Shown piece after piece: positions 1 to 11,905 of a stretch of 64,000 bases of DNA (its first letter is position 1; each line of letters opens with the position of its first letter). The DNA lies in the NCBI GenBank assembly GCA_023375785.1, contig SZWC01002410.1:64565-128564 (forward strand). Reading direction: 5' to 3'. The notes below the pieces were generated by a model. That model saw only the letters and a program-made list of their open reading frames with translations. It was not told the DNA's origin and searched no databases. The stretch is from Penium margaritaceum. Its lineage: Eukaryota > Streptophyta > Zygnematophyceae > Desmidiales > Peniaceae. The translations under genes and the position numbers were made by a program.

Positions 1-1640
1 ATATTCCTACCATGGTATACATGAGGTTGCTAATTGCAGACTGGTAGGGAATGTTTTTCTTCTCACGCGGTTCTGCTTCCGTGGTGGGACTCATGGAGGA
101 GGAAAGCTTGATTTCTATCGTCATGGGGATACTGGTGGACTCGGAGTCCTCCATCTTGTAGCGCTTGAGGACCTCCATGATGTACTTGGTCTGGTTGAGC
201 CCGATGATGCCTGCTGCTCGATTGCGGTGGACGGCTATCCCGAGATAGAATTTGAGTGGACTCATGTCCTTCATCTTGAACCTGTTATTGAGATCTGTCT
301 TCAACTAGTTCAACAACTCGACTGATGACAAGCAGATAATTAGGTCATCCACGTACAGTGCAACGAGCATCAAACCTTGCTTATCCTCTCGTACATAGAC
401 ACGAGTCATTCTGGGAGTGCGAGAAGGTGAGCCCAACCTTGAAGTCGTCCATCTCCTTGTATCACATCCTTAGGGCCTGTTTCAGCTCGTAGAGTGCTTG
501 GACCTGTTAGGCAACCTTGCCGTTTGGAGTTTTCACTTCCTCGAGTACGTCCTTCAACACTTCTTTGTCTAGCTTTCTATAGAGGAAAGCAGTCTCGACA
601 TCCATCTAGTGGACCTCTATATCTTTTGCAGCAACGATGTCCAACATGGATCTAATGGAGACAAAGATGAAAACACGCGCAAAGGTCTCCTCGTACTCTG
701 AGCTTGTACTTGTCAATTATACCATCCTGTTTCAATATTTTCTGGAATACCAACTTTGACCCCTCCACGTGCGCATTGGGGGACCTGTCCACCAAAAACC
801 ATTATTCGTTCTCTTCAATGGATGCGAGTTTGCTATCCATTGCCTCCTTCCACTTGGCCACATCAGGCATGTTCATAGCCTCTGTTACGGTCACAGGCTC
901 TCTTTGAACCAGGAATGACTAGCTGAGTCCGGTCATTCCGTACTCTCAGTATCGTACATGGACGGATATTTCTTCTCGCGCTTACTATGCCGGATTGTTG
1001 TTTGTGGTGCTTCAAGGTTTAGTTATTTCTATTGCTCCTACGCTACAAGTCATTCGCTGTTTGAGGAAGAGCCACTCTCCCTATAGTACCATCCGTCACT
1101 GGCACCATTTGCCAGTTTTCTGGTGCCTGATCACTTGACTCGAGCACCACAACCCACTCTCCTGATTTGGGAGCATGGACAGGGTCTAGCAACTCTCCAT
1201 TGCCGAGCATCCTAATGTCAAACTCGACATCTCGGAGCCTGATAAGCTTTCTAGCCGTCTGGTCCCACAGCTTGTATGCCTTGTATGCGGTGTCGTATGC
1301 GACCATTACACATTTACGAACACATGCATCTAGCTTGGCACTTCCTTCTCGTGCTTGGACCTTTGCCCACGCAGTACAGCCAAAGACCCTCAAGTGTGAG
1401 GCATCTCGCTTCTTCCCTGACCAAGCCTCCTGTGGCGTCCTGAGCTGCTTCTCTTGCCACTTCTTAGCACGCCTTCCAAGCGCGGCTGCCAAAGTGAGAT
1501 TCATAATGTAGCAAGTAGTTCTTGCAGCTTGAGCCTAGAAGCGAGATGGGATTTTGGCATAAAAGAGCATGTTTCGTGTCATGCCGAGGATAATCTGGAT
1601 CATCCACTCAGCAACGCCATTACTCTTGGTGGTGTAAGGT
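1..1640 (-). pseudogene. pol: Copia-C1 pol remnant (integrase C-term, RT, start of RNase H)
   Basis: Reading right to left, this is the end of integrase, the linker, RT and the beginning of the RNase H region of a family C copia element that continues past the left edge of the window. The longest clean piece (1043-1504, 153 aa) is the integrase C-terminal region, with the copia-typical EAWSGKK and FGCTAWAKV blocks and a KLWDQ...IRLRDVEFD stretch. The RT catalytic motif YVDDL is intact near 343-357. Between these pieces there are several stops and frame changes, so no polyprotein can be made. The integrase catalytic core, protease and Gag are missing: the conserved integrase sequence ends near 1640 and the element's leader follows directly. 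Related C copies lie near 14.1 kb and 33.1 kb. Confidence 0.85.
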
Positions 1641-1944
1641 GCAGATCCGTCAGTTATCCCTTAGCCATTCACCACCAGTAAACAAAGAAGAACGCACACT
1701 AGCGAACCCATGATCGTACATCCTAGGGCAGAATCTTATCGTGGTTAGGGCCCAAGGGTCGTAAGTCCAAGGGTAGAAATTATCCTCGGCCCTTGTTCGC
1801 TCATTGCCAGCACCTGCCGTAGGAGCTAATGGAGCAGATGGAGCACATGGAACTGATGGAGCTGATGTGCGTTGCAAGACAGAGAGGGCGAGAGAGTGCG
1901 CAAAAGCGTGCCTTACAACTAGTCAGTATCTGTCCATGACCTTT
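1641..1944 (-). other. C1 leader with internal-deletion scar
   Basis: Sequence between the 5' LTR and the surviving pol. The part next to the LTR matches the leader of the C2 copy (15261-15465). A 75-codon open frame at 1650-1877 resembles no known domain and is probably chance. Gag, protease and the integrase core, which should lie here, are absent, so this copy is an internal-deletion derivative. Confidence 0.6.
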
Positions 1945-2715
1945 TCTCAACCTGCCTGAGGCCACGGTCTAGAAAACGGTATCCGACACAATGGTTTCCG
2001 CTGACCGCTCTTGGTATTGCAACCAAAAGATCATATCACCCTCTGAGCCAAGGTTCTACACTAATCAGATCGTACGAATCACTTCCTTGCACTATGTCCT
2101 TAGCACCTGGTTACTTTCGCGCTAGGAGCGAACTCTTGGGACTTAGACCGACCAATGCTTCTTTAGTGCCTGCCTCAGGTAGACAACTCTGTGAGAAGTT
2201 TCAAAGGTAAGAAGTGTACTCAATGACAGGCTATTGACAGGTTCTTATGGTCCTAGAGCTAGCCTCTAGCCTAGGCGCACAGTGGCTCCTTGGATGAGCA
2301 ATTTTGGGAGCAATCTGGATTGCGTCATCCCCCGTACCTACATGGCGGTCCTTGTGACCGCCAAGTGGTGTCAATCACCAAGAAGGACCTTGGAATGTTC
2401 TAAGATGTCTCTTAGAACCTTCTTGTCCCAATTTTGGCCACAAAGAAAATAAGTCACCTGGCTCGGGTTTGACCTAGTGACCTCTCCCTCGAGAGACTAA
2501 CTCTAGAACGTCTAAGCCACAAGGAGTTGTCCTAGGTAGTATTTGCTAGCTATACTATCCAGATTAGACCAAGGGGATTTGCTCCAAAGGGGCAGTGTAT
2601 GCCTTGTCTATCCAGACCAGACTTAGGGGAGTTACTCCAAGGGAGCAGTGTATGTCTAGTTTGTCCTGTACTTGTCCAAATATCAGCCATGGACAAGGAG
2701 CATATCAGGTCAATA
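1945..2715 (-). repeat. Family C LTR (5' LTR of C1)
   Basis: About 771 bp. It aligns along its length with the solo C LTR at 33592-34361 and the C LTRs near 16 kb and 37.5 kb. In element orientation it begins near 2715 and ends near 1945; the terminal TG/CA are partly mutated. It shares blocks with the B LTR, notably CCACTTGGCGGTCACA and a tRNA-like segment. To the right lies family A gag sequence, so C1 was inserted into an A element. The left flank is outside the window and the target duplication cannot be tested. Confidence 0.85.
2465..2520 (-). promoter_or_regulatory. tRNA-like module in C LTR (A-box-like and B-box-like)
   Basis: On the minus strand TGGCTTAG (2512-2519) resembles a Pol III A box and AGGTCAAACCC (2465-2475) a B box. 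The start-to-start spacing is about 44 nt, as in tRNA genes. An anticodon-loop-like CTCTCGA lies 20 nt before the B box. No proper acceptor stem is visible, so this is not a tRNA gene. The same arrangement is found in the B and D LTRs. Confidence 0.5.
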
Positions 2716-3452
2716 ATGCTGCTGCTGACGTTGCTATGACTGCTTCTGCTACCGTTCTAGAGATTGGTGCTCTTGTTCCTGCTACTGCTGTTGCTCCTTC
2801 TGGTCCCTCTTGAAGTTGAAGTACTGTTTTTTGTAGTGCCCCTCTTTCTGGCAATAATGGCACTTGCTTTTCTTCTTGCCTCTTTGTTGCCCAAACTGCT
2901 GGTGCTTTTGGTCACGTGAGCCCATGGGCATGAAAGGTATTTCACTACTGCTGCCGACATTGCGCTTTGCTGTATTACAACGCAATTTCACTTGCACCAG
3001 GAAGTGTAGATGAAGTCTAGGTCTAGATTCGGCCGGCATTCCAACGTCCCTCGCACTGTGTCATAGCTTGTTGGGAGTCCCCTCAAAAAGAGGGAAACAA
3101 AACCCGTGTCTTGCACAGGGTTGCTAGCCGCTTTCAGTTGCTTTGCGAGCTCCTTTGCCCTGTCCAAGTATGCCTCCATCCCTTTGCCACCTTGCATTTT
3201 CAACGCTATCATCTTCTCCTCCAAAAACATGAGGAATGCAAGATCGTTGCTCTCATACTTCTTGGACAACCGATCCCATCCCTCTTTTGTAATAGCCTTG
3301 TCACTAACGTACTGAAGATGCGGATTGGATCTTCAGTACGTGCCCCTCTCTTCCAAAAGGAGGCGACAACGGATGTTCCAAAACGTGAAGTAAGCGCGTA
3401 CTTCCAACTTCTCCAAGGGCTGTGCTACTGTGTTCACGCAAGCTGTTGCCAT
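2716..3452 (-). pseudogene. gag: Family A gag remnant (copy A0)
   Basis: Gag of a minus-strand family A element, cut at its 3' side by insertion of C1. The start codon is placed at complement 3450-3452, the same ATG seen in other A copies (MAAAG/MEAPG-type start). The frame 2988-3269 holds the copia Gag core (KKYESNDLAFLMFLEEKM, then GLPTSYDTVRGTLE). The frame 2782-3039 holds the zinc knuckle, in which the last cysteine is replaced by tyrosine (CHYCQKEGHYKKQY). A frameshift separates the two frames. The C-terminal glutamine-rich tail begins just before the break. Confidence 0.85.
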
Positions 3453-4082
3453 TTTGAGCTTTGGTGATGCTCAACGCTGCCCTTGAGTGGCGGTGCTACC
3501 CCTGCTTCTGCTACTGTTTCTACCAGAAATCTCTTTGATAGTAAATGGACTCTAGACGGTATCAGAAAGGGAGTTGGGAAAAACTGAGTCCATCACTAGA
3601 AATTTCAGCTCAAAAACATTCACATGGACCCATAAAACAGGGCCATCAACTGGAGATTTTCAGAGATATGCCCTTTTGAAAACAGATTATGTTGATCTCT
3701 TATCCAACTCACACCAGCCAACTTGCAAATGGCGTTTCTCCCAAACTTATCAATGGAATGCAAATATTTTTACAACAAAAGAAGGCTTAGGAAAAATACT
3801 TCAACTAGCAATTTGACAAAGAAATGAGAGAATTATGGTTACCACAAGGCGACAGTCTCGCTGAGAGAGAAGACTGTAGCCCTGGCTGACCTCGTTTTTA
3901 GCGTAAGTCTCAATAAAACCATTGGATCTTTGCGATATTGGGCTTGTTAGAAAGCTTCTCTTGAGAACTTGAAGATTTCAGTGTCGATTGTAAAATTTGG
4001 TCGAGGTTTCACCTCAATCTATCACTCTCAAAGTGACGTCATGTGCTAGGTGAAAGTGACAGAACTTGACTCTGATACCAAG
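3453..4082 (-). other. Family A leader and primer-binding site (A0)
   Basis: Untranslated leader between LTR and gag, similar to the leaders at 45945-46591 and 52665-53311. The primer-binding site abuts the LTR at about 4062-4082 and reads TTGGTATCAGAGTCAAG on the minus strand, one base off the usual initiator tRNA-Met site. The frames in this stretch carry no recognisable domain. Confidence 0.75.
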
Positions 4083-5003
4083 AATTGGAACTGGAGGAGA
4101 GAGGGAGCCTTGGAGGAGTACATGTATGACTTGTGCTTAAGAATGGTTGCTAAATCACTCAAAATAATGGAGTACATGTAAAGCTAGAGCTTGAGTAAGT
4201 CAGCCCTCTCACTAGCGGTGGAGGCAAAGAATCACACTAGAGTCCATAATCTCACACAAGAGAGGAAATCAGCCTATCAATCAGGCTGACCACTCACAGA
4301 CAACCTAGAGAGCTAGAAAATGCTCTCATAGTACACTCCTAGTGGTCACATAAACCACAATCCCATAGAGTATTGCCATGTATCCATGGCTAGCACACAA
4401 GGATCTCACCTTACCTAAAGAGTAAGGAGAGATATCTTTTTCCTACTCAACATACTCTGACAAGGCAACTAAAGAATGTATGACCTTTTTGGATATTTAT
4501 CCAATCACGTCTTGACCCTAGACTTCTTGTTTTTTCCTTTTCTCAAGCTAAGGCATGTAGCCATCGCCCATGGTCACCCATACATATTGGCGGTTGATGA
4601 CACCAAAAACTTTGAAAAATCATATATCCCAATCCAACCATAAGATCGGCTTGAAACTTGGCCTAAAGACATTCTGCCACCTGATCTTTTTAATAGTCTA
4701 ATGGGATCAACCATTGTATCAGGCATCTGGTAATTTGTTGGAACTTGCTCTTGTGGACCTGAAACTGAGCGGTTTCGCTCCTTTTCCAACATGGTCACCC
4801 AAATATCGGCGGTCCATGACCCCAAAACTTTGAAAAATCTCCTTATTGGACTACTGGATCGGCCTGAAACTTGGAGCATGGACATTTTATTGCCTGATCT
4901 TTGCAATGGTGACATTTGATCGACAATCTGAGAAGCACGTGGTAATATCATGGATCTTACTCTTGTGGACCTCAAACTGAGCCGGATCGTTGCTTTCCCA
5001 ACA
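4083..5003 (-). repeat. Family A LTR with partial tandem duplication
   Basis: A minus-orientation A LTR occupies 4083-4791. Directly next to it, 4792-5003 repeats the last part of the same LTR (the segment that starts at 4571). The LTR faces the A0 leader on one side and the polypurine tract and RNase H end of another A copy on the other (AGTGGGAGATT next to position 5003). It thus serves as the 5' LTR of A0 and the 3' LTR of A1, as after LTR-LTR recombination. Frame 4574-5044 lies within it and is not a gene. Confidence 0.8.
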
Positions 5004-7613
5004 ATCTCCCACTTTGCTGTAGTCAGAGTGGGCTGAGTCCACATACCTTCATGCAGAATTACTGCGTCTCACGGGTCACTCGGTTAGTGCAAAGTCAGAA
5101 CTTGCTTGTTGGTTGGAGTAAACTCCAGCTTGATATCACCTTTCTGCACCATGTGTTTGAGTAAATGATACGGGATGTCAATGTGCTTGGTCCGTGCATG
5201 GTGCTAAGCAATGGCGAGTACGATTGCAGTATGGTTATCGACGTGCACAAGAGTTGGAGCTGGTGTTCTCCCACTCATCTCCGCCATAAGACGCTAAAGC
5301 AAAACTACTTCGTTGGCTCCAAAGCTAAGAGAGACGTACTCAGTTTCTGTACTTGAGATGGCCACGACTACCTACCGCTTCCTGCATTAGCGAATACTCC
5401 CACCATTCACGAGGACCACATGTCAAGAGATGGACTTGCGGCCCTGAGGATTTGAAGCCCAATCTGTGTGTGTATAGCCGATGATATTGTTCTTGTCGCC
5501 ATTATAGGGGATGCCCATGTTGGTTCCAACAAGGTAGCGGAAGATTCGCTTTAGTGCCTTCTTGTGCTCGGGTCCGGGGTGCGCCTTGTGTTGGCTGACA
5601 ATGCTTATAGCCTGTGGGAGGTCAAGCCTGGTTACTACAATCAAGTACATGAGACTGCTGACGAAGCTCTTGCACTTTTGCCGCTGAGCTACAGCTGCTT
5701 CTCCATTCAAGTTCACAAGGTACTGTTGCGTCTCGAGTGGCGTGCCGATGGGTTTAGCCATTGCTAGCCGAAACGGCTGCAAGGGATCCTTCATTTAGCG
5801 GCTTTGTTGAAGCGAGAGCATGATTTGCGATCACACGTGATCTAGATCCTTGGTATCTACCAAGGAAGTATGATGCCTCCCTGCAATTGGACATCTGAAA
5901 GTACTCCTTCATGGCCTTCTTGAACTCCTGCAGTGCAAACATGCTGTTGAAAAGGAGGGATATGTCATCCACATAAGACATGATTATGAGCCCCTCATGA
6001 CCATGCTGCCAGCGATAGAGGCTGTAGTCACACTCGTTGCACTCAAACCCCATGTACTATAGTGCCGCATTCAATATTAGGTTCCAAACACGCAATACTT
6101 GCTTGAAACTGTACAGCAATTTCTCCAGCTTGTAAACCACGTGCTCCTGGCCATCACTGACGAATCCCTCAGGCTGCTCCATGTAGATTTCCTCCTCCAA
6201 GTCACCGTTCAAGAAAGTGGTTTTGACATCCAAGTGGTGAATACTAATGTCCTCAACTGCTGTATAAGAACGAAGCAAGCGCATAGAGGTAAACTTTGCA
6301 ACGGGAGCAAATTTTTCAGTATAGTCGATACCTTTGTGTTGCGAGTAGCCCTTGGCGATTAGCCTCGCCTTATATTTTTTGAGGTTGGCATCTGCATCCC
6401 TCTTCTTGTTGAAAACCCAATTGCATTTCATTACTTTGCATCCAGGTGGATCCTTAGTGAGCTCTTACGTACCGTTATCGAGCTATAAATACATCTCGTC
6501 CTGCACAGCTTGTGTCCAATCTACATGTGGTACAGCCTTGACCCCCTTGTACGACGTTGGTTCATCAGAGTCTGCTGCAAATTCCACGTTCATCTAGTTT
6601 GATTTTTAGAGCATCAAGAAATACTCGCGCTCACCAGGCTTGTAGCGCACGGTGGAAGGGTACCTCCGACCTGGTACCGAGGCATTAGCAAGCGACAGGC
6701 ATGGTTCTGTAAGTACAACTGCTTCTACTGATGCTGGCGCATCTTCTTCCTATACTTTTGCCAATGAGGCCGCTAAGTTTACTACACCAGACATGGAAGA
6801 GTACAATGGTTCTCCCAGTATCACACTAGAGAAAGGTTTAGGAGAAGTGGGATTGAAAAGAATTTTTTCTCCCACTGCTTCATTAGTTGAAAGTTCTGTT
6901 GCCTCTTCGCAGATGAGATTGGTGCCGATGAGGTTTGCTTTCATTGAAAAGATATCCCTGAAAATGATGACGTGGCCAGTATTTCTCTCGTAAAGAAGAT
7001 ACGCCTTGCTTGCCACGTCATATCTGATCATGAGCATCTGTCACTGTTTGTGTCCCATTTCTGCCGCTTATCCTTCGGCACTTGCATGTCGAACAAGCTG
7101 TTAAACGCACGAAGATGACCCACGCTCGGCTTATTACCGAACTACGCCTTGTACGGCGTCATGTGCTTCAGCGCCTTGGTGGGATTGCAGTTCTTGATGT
7201 AGACCGCAGTGCTCACTGCTTCGACCCAAAGGTTGTAGATAAGCCAAGCTACATGAAACATGGAGCGCGTCGATTGAACGATGGTGTGGTTGGCGCGTTT
7301 TGCAACACCATTCACCTGCAACGAGTATGGCGTGGTGCAATACGCCTTGATGCCTGCTACAATGAGGTATTCCTCAAACTCGTTACTTAGGTGCTCTTTG
7401 TCACGGTCACTGCACAGGGCCTTGATCTTCTTGCGAGTCGGATATCCCACCATTGCCTTGAATTCCTTAACCCGTCATTAGAGTGGTCCTTGGAGGACAG
7501 GAAGTACACAGCAGTATTACGGCTGAAATCATCAATGAAGGTGAGAAAACACCCAGAGTCTCCAAAGCTGTAGATTTATTTTGGACCACACAAGTCTGTG
7601 TGGACCCGCTCCA
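5004..7613 (-). pseudogene. pol: Family A pol remnant (copy A1)
   Basis: Minus-strand pol in element order from right to left. Integrase: first catalytic Asp in HTDLC near 7590; core frame 7142-7453 with CSDRDKEHL. Linker: 6750-7037. RT: 6057-6431 with CNWVFNKK and the AKGYSQHKG block; 5754-6053 with MSYVDDI. RT end and RNase H: 5423-5794 with KPIGTPLETQQYL and GYTHTDWASNP. The catalytic integrase Glu is Lys here (NGVAKRAN instead of NGVAERAN), and the pieces are separated by stops and frame changes. The left end meets the polypurine tract and the LTR at 5003. The right end stops at 7613, where a plus-strand A element is inserted just after the HTD motif. Confidence 0.85.
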
Positions 7614-8351
7614 TGTTGGGAAAGGATCCATCCGGCTCAGTTTCAGGTCCACAAGAGAAAATTCAAGGATATTATCAGACGCCTCCTCGGATTGTCAATC
7701 CGACTTCACCATAAAAAGGTCAGGTACCAAAATGTCTATGATTTAGGTTTGAGGCCGATCCAATAGTTGGATTGGGAGATGAATTTTCAAAGTTTCTGGG
7801 GTCATCGAGCGCCAATACGTGGGTGACCATGTGCGATGGCTCCATGCCTTAGCCTGAGAAAACAAAAAGGCAAGAGGTCTAGGGTCAACACCTGATGGGA
7901 GGAATATAAAAAAAAGGTCCTAGATTCTTGGGTTGCCTTGTCACAGTATGCTAACTAGGAAAAACGAACCTCTCTTTATTTTTTAGGTGAGGTGAGATCC
8001 TTGTTTCCTAGCCATGGACACATGGCAATTCTACATGGGATTGTGGGTTATGTTCCCACTAGGAGTGTGCCATGAGAGCATTTTCTAGCTCTCTAGGTTG
8101 TGTGTGAGTGGTCAGCCTGATTGCTATGCTGATTTCTTCTCTTGTGTGAGATTATGGACTCTAGTGTGTGAGCCTTAGCCTCCATGGCTAAGTGGTGTGG
8201 CTTGTGAGAGGGCTGACATGTCCAAGCTCTAGCTTTACATTGACACCATCATTTTGAGTCATTTAATAACCATTCGTAAGCACAAGTGATATCGTTCCAG
8301 TCCCATATGCTTGTTGCTCCAAGGCTCCCTCTCTCCTCCAACTCCAATACA
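7614..8351 (+). repeat. Family A 5' LTR, plus orientation (element P1)
   Basis: 738 bp, starting TGTTGGGAAAGGATCC and ending next to a TGGTATCATGG primer-binding site. It is the reverse complement of the other A LTRs. It opens a plus-strand A element inserted into the integrase gene of A1; the base pairs before it are CTCCA. The matching plus-strand 3' LTR is missing. Confidence 0.9.
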
Positions 8352-8978
8352 TGGTATCATGGCCCTGTTATCCCATTTTCAGCAAGCATTGGCCGTCACT
8401 TTGAGAGTAATAAGTTAAGGTGAAACCTTGACCCAATTTGATAATCAGTCACCAGATCTAAAATTTTACAAGACAAGCTTTCCAACAAGCCTTAGATCAT
8501 GAAGATCCAACAGTCAGATTGAGAGTTATGCTATAAACAAAGTTGGCTAGGGCTACACCCTTCTCACTGAGTAAGACTTTCGCCTTGTGATGACCATACA
8601 AATTTAAAAAGTAGCACATAAAAATTCAATTATGTTTCCTAAGCTTTCCATTGGTGCAAAACTATCTACATTCCATGAGTACGTTTGAGAGAAAACTCGT
8701 TTACAACATGGCCATTGTGAGCTCAAGTAGGAGCTGAAGCATACCCTGTTTCTAAAATGGCATATCTCTTTTAATCCCATGTTGATGAGCCAGTTTTATG
8801 GGTTGATCTGAAAGGTTTTGAGCTGAACTTTGTAGTAGTGGGCTCAATGTTTCCAAATTCCTTGTCTACTCACTTGTAAAGTCCACTTTCAATCACACAG
8901 AGTTTTGGGAGAAGCAGCAGCAGAAGCAAGGGTAGTGCCGCCACTCTAGGGCAGCGGTGACCATCATTAAAGCTCAAA
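8352..8978 (+). other. P1 leader with primer-binding site
   Basis: Leader of the plus-strand A element. The primer-binding site TGGTATCATGGCCC begins at 8352, a mutated form of the tRNA-Met site. The rest aligns with other A leaders and contains no supported gene. Confidence 0.7.
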
Positions 8979-9940
8979 ATGGAAGCACCAGGCGTGGTTA
9001 CAGCAGCCGAGCCCTTGGAGAGGCTGGAAGGATGTGCCAAATTCGCGTTTAAGAACATCTGTATCCACCTCCTTTTAAAGGAGAGGGGCTTGTGGTAGGT
9101 GGTGAGCGGCGATGAACACGCTCCATCTCCACAGGCAAAAGGCATCACTGCAACACAGGTGGTGGCAGGGAAGATGCCGCAGCAAGGTGCAGCAGATGCA
9201 AGTTCATCTACAACTGCAGTGGTGGTATATAAAGAGTGGAAGAAGAAGGATAGGCAAGCCTACAGGCTGCTTGTCAACACCATCCCAACCCGCATCTTCA
9301 ATATGTGAGTGACAAGGCTACTGCAAAAGAGGGGTAGGACATGTTTTGCAAGAAGTATGAGAGCAAGGATCTTGCATTCCTCATGCTTTTGGAGGAGAAG
9401 ATGATGGCGTTGAAAATGCACGGTGGCGAAGGAATGGACGCATACTTGGACAGGACAAAGGAGCTAGAAAAGCAAGTGAAAGCGGCCGGCAATCGTGTGG
9501 AAGATACACGCTTTGTCCTTCTCTTCCTCAGGGGACGCTTTACGAGCTATGACACGGTGCGAGAGACGTTGGAGTCGTAGCTGACTCTCAACCTGGACTT
9601 CATTCGCACGCACCTGGTGCAGGTAGAGTTGCATCGCAAGGCAGCAAAGCGCAATGGCAGCAGCAGCGGTAGAGAAGCAGCTTTCATGGCCATGGACTCA
9701 CGGAACCAGCAGGAGCAGCTGTCTAGGCAGCAAAGAGGGAAGAAGAAAACCGAGTGCCACTATTGCCGGAAAGAGGAGTAGTATGACGAAGAGTGCTTCA
9801 AGTTCAATAGGAACAAGAAGGAGCAGCAGCAGCAACAACAAAAGTAGCAATCTCCACAACAACAGGAACAACAATTACAGCAACGTCAGCAGCAGCAGCA
9901 GCTACTGCAGAACCAGACTGGTGTGCGCCATGTTAGCAAC
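8979..9940 (+). pseudogene. gag: Family A gag (element P1)
   Basis: Starts at ATG 8979 (MEAPGVV), the position used by other A copies. In order: N-terminal part up to about 9300; Gag core at 9341-9580 (KKYESKDLAFLMLLEEKMMAL, then TSYDTVRETLE); zinc knuckle near 9760-9800, reading CHYCRKEE then a stop where the histidine should be, then YDEEC; and a glutamine-rich tail near 9820-9905. Stops interrupt the frame at several places, including the knuckle. Many of the stops sit where a CAG or TGG codon is found in sister copies. Confidence 0.85.
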
Positions 9941-11863
9941 ATGAACGTGGCTAAGGAGGTACGCCACCGCCTCTTCATGGCGAAGCCTGACATTTCACCG
10001 AAAGAAAAGGCGGATTTGACATGGTACAAGGACCTGGGTGTACCAACAGTCTGACGTACAACAAAGAGTGGTTTATAAAATTGGTATCCATTCCTCCTCG
10101 ACCAATTACTTTGGGTGATGATTAGGTGGTGAATGCTGAGGGGATTGGGATTGTGGTCCTGTGGTTGGAGACCTCGCGTGGCATTGAAGAGGGAGTGTTC
10201 CATGGCGTGCTGCATGTACCTGATGTTCTGTTTGACCTTCTCTCAGTTTCCTCTCTCACCAACACAGGCATGTGTGTCGCCTTTGACAACTATGGGTACA
10301 TAGTGGACAAGGAAACAGGAGAGGAGTTGGCCAAGTCGGTGAAGGAAAGCGACATGTACCGCCTGTTGGGGGCGACAAAGATCCCGCGCGAGCGGAGTCT
10401 TACAGTAGTGGTACAGGCTACACATGACAAAACATGGCCTCTGTGCTACGGCCACATCGGCATGCATGCTTTTCAGCAATTTCAAAGAAAACACATGGTG
10501 TGTGACTTGTCCATCATCTCTAACTTTGAGTAGTAGTTTTACATCAGCTGTTTGGAGAGGAAACAGCATCACGAAGCGTTCTCTAGAGCAGGGGAGCATG
10601 TAAAAGAGGAGCTGGACCTGATCTACATAGATTTGTATGGCTGGATGCAGACACAGAGCTCCAAAGGCTCTACGTATTTTCTCATCTTCATTGATGACTT
10701 CAGCGGTTACAATACCATGTACTNTCTAACTTTGAGTAGTAGTTTTACATCAGCTGTTTGGAGAGGAAACAGCATCACGAAGCGTTCTCTAGAGCAGGGG
10801 AGCATGTAAAAGAGGAGCTGGACCTGATCTACATAGATTTGTATGGCTGGATGCAGACCCAGAGCTCCAAAGGCTCTACGTATTTTCTCATCTTCATTGA
10901 TGACTTCAGCGGTTACAATACCATGTACTTCCTTTCCTCCAAGGACCAGTGCTTTGACAAGTTCAAGGAGTTCAAGAAAATGGTGGAGAACCAGAATGGC
11001 AAGAAGATCAAGGCGTTGCGTAGCGACCGCGGTGGAGAGTACCTGAGCAAGGAGTTCAAGAACTATCTTGGAACAACAGGCATCAAGGCGCAGCGCACGG
11101 CGCCATACTCGCGGTAGCTTAATGGCATGTACAATACGCCAACCGCACCATCGTTGAGTTGGCATACTCCATGTTGTACGGAGCTCAGATCACCTATGAC
11201 TTTTCGGCCGAAGCAGTGAACACTGCGGTGTACATCAAGAACCGCAGTCCAACCAAGGCCTTGGAGGAGATGACGCCGTACAAAGCATGGTTCGGCATGA
11301 AGCCGAGCGTGGGTCATATTCGCGTGTTTAAGAGCTTGGCACACATGCTTGTGCCAAAGGAGAAGCAGCAAAAGTGGGACGCAAAGAGCATGTAGATGCT
11401 AAAGATGGGCTACGACGTGGCAAGCAAGGCATATCACCTCTATGAGAGGGATATAGGTCACGTCATTATCTCCACGGATGTCGTCTTCAACAAGAGCAAC
11501 GTCATTGGCACCAACATTGTCTGTGAAGAGGCAGCAGAAGCAACAACTGACGAGGTAGTGGGAGCACATATCCTTCTTGTCCCAAACTCTCCTATTCCTT
11601 CATTCTGACTATGGGAGAACTACTCTATTCTCCCATGTCTGATGTAGCGGATACTGCGGCCTCATCGGCGGAAGCAGAGCAAGACGATACACTACCATCA
11701 GCAGGAGCAGTTGGCAGAACGGCGCCAGCCGCCTGCTAACGCTCCTTCACGAGGTCAAAGGTACCCATATAAGGGTACGCTACAAGCCTGGTGAGCGTGG
11801 GCATTTCTGGATGTTGCAAAAACCAGATCAGATGAATGTAACAGTTACAGTACATTCCTACGA
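9941..11863 (+). pseudogene. pol: Family A protease-integrase-linker remnant (element P1)
   Basis: Plus-strand pol. The protease and pre-integrase part (10126-10533) contains the GVLHVPDVLFDLLSVSSLTN block and GHIGMHAF. The integrase core (10758-11117) contains LIYIDLYG (first Asp) and ALRSDRGGEYLSKEF (second Asp); the Glu block is frame-shifted near 11120. The integrase C-terminal region is at 11159-11395 (VYIKNRSPTKALEEMTPYKAWF), followed by the linker to about 11863. RT and RNase H are absent. An unmerged sequence overlap at 10519-10929 duplicates part of the integrase in the text. The right end runs into about 40 bp of minus-strand A protease sequence and then an A LTR of opposite orientation. 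Confidence 0.8.
10519..10929. repeat. 205-bp duplication around a single N (assembly join)
   Basis: 10519-10723 and 10725-10929 are the same sequence with one visible mismatch, separated by one N at 10724. The last bases before the N equal the last bases of the second copy, which is what two overlapping contig ends give when joined without merging. Confidence 0.85.
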
Positions 11864-11905
11864 ACCACTCTTTATAGTGCATCAAACTCTTGGTACACCC
11901 TATAG

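Noticed and set aside
7391-7766. Small plus-strand frames in the A1 integrase and the P1 LTR as host genes
   Set aside because: They overlap clearly assigned retrotransposon sequence in other frames and have no recognisable domain.
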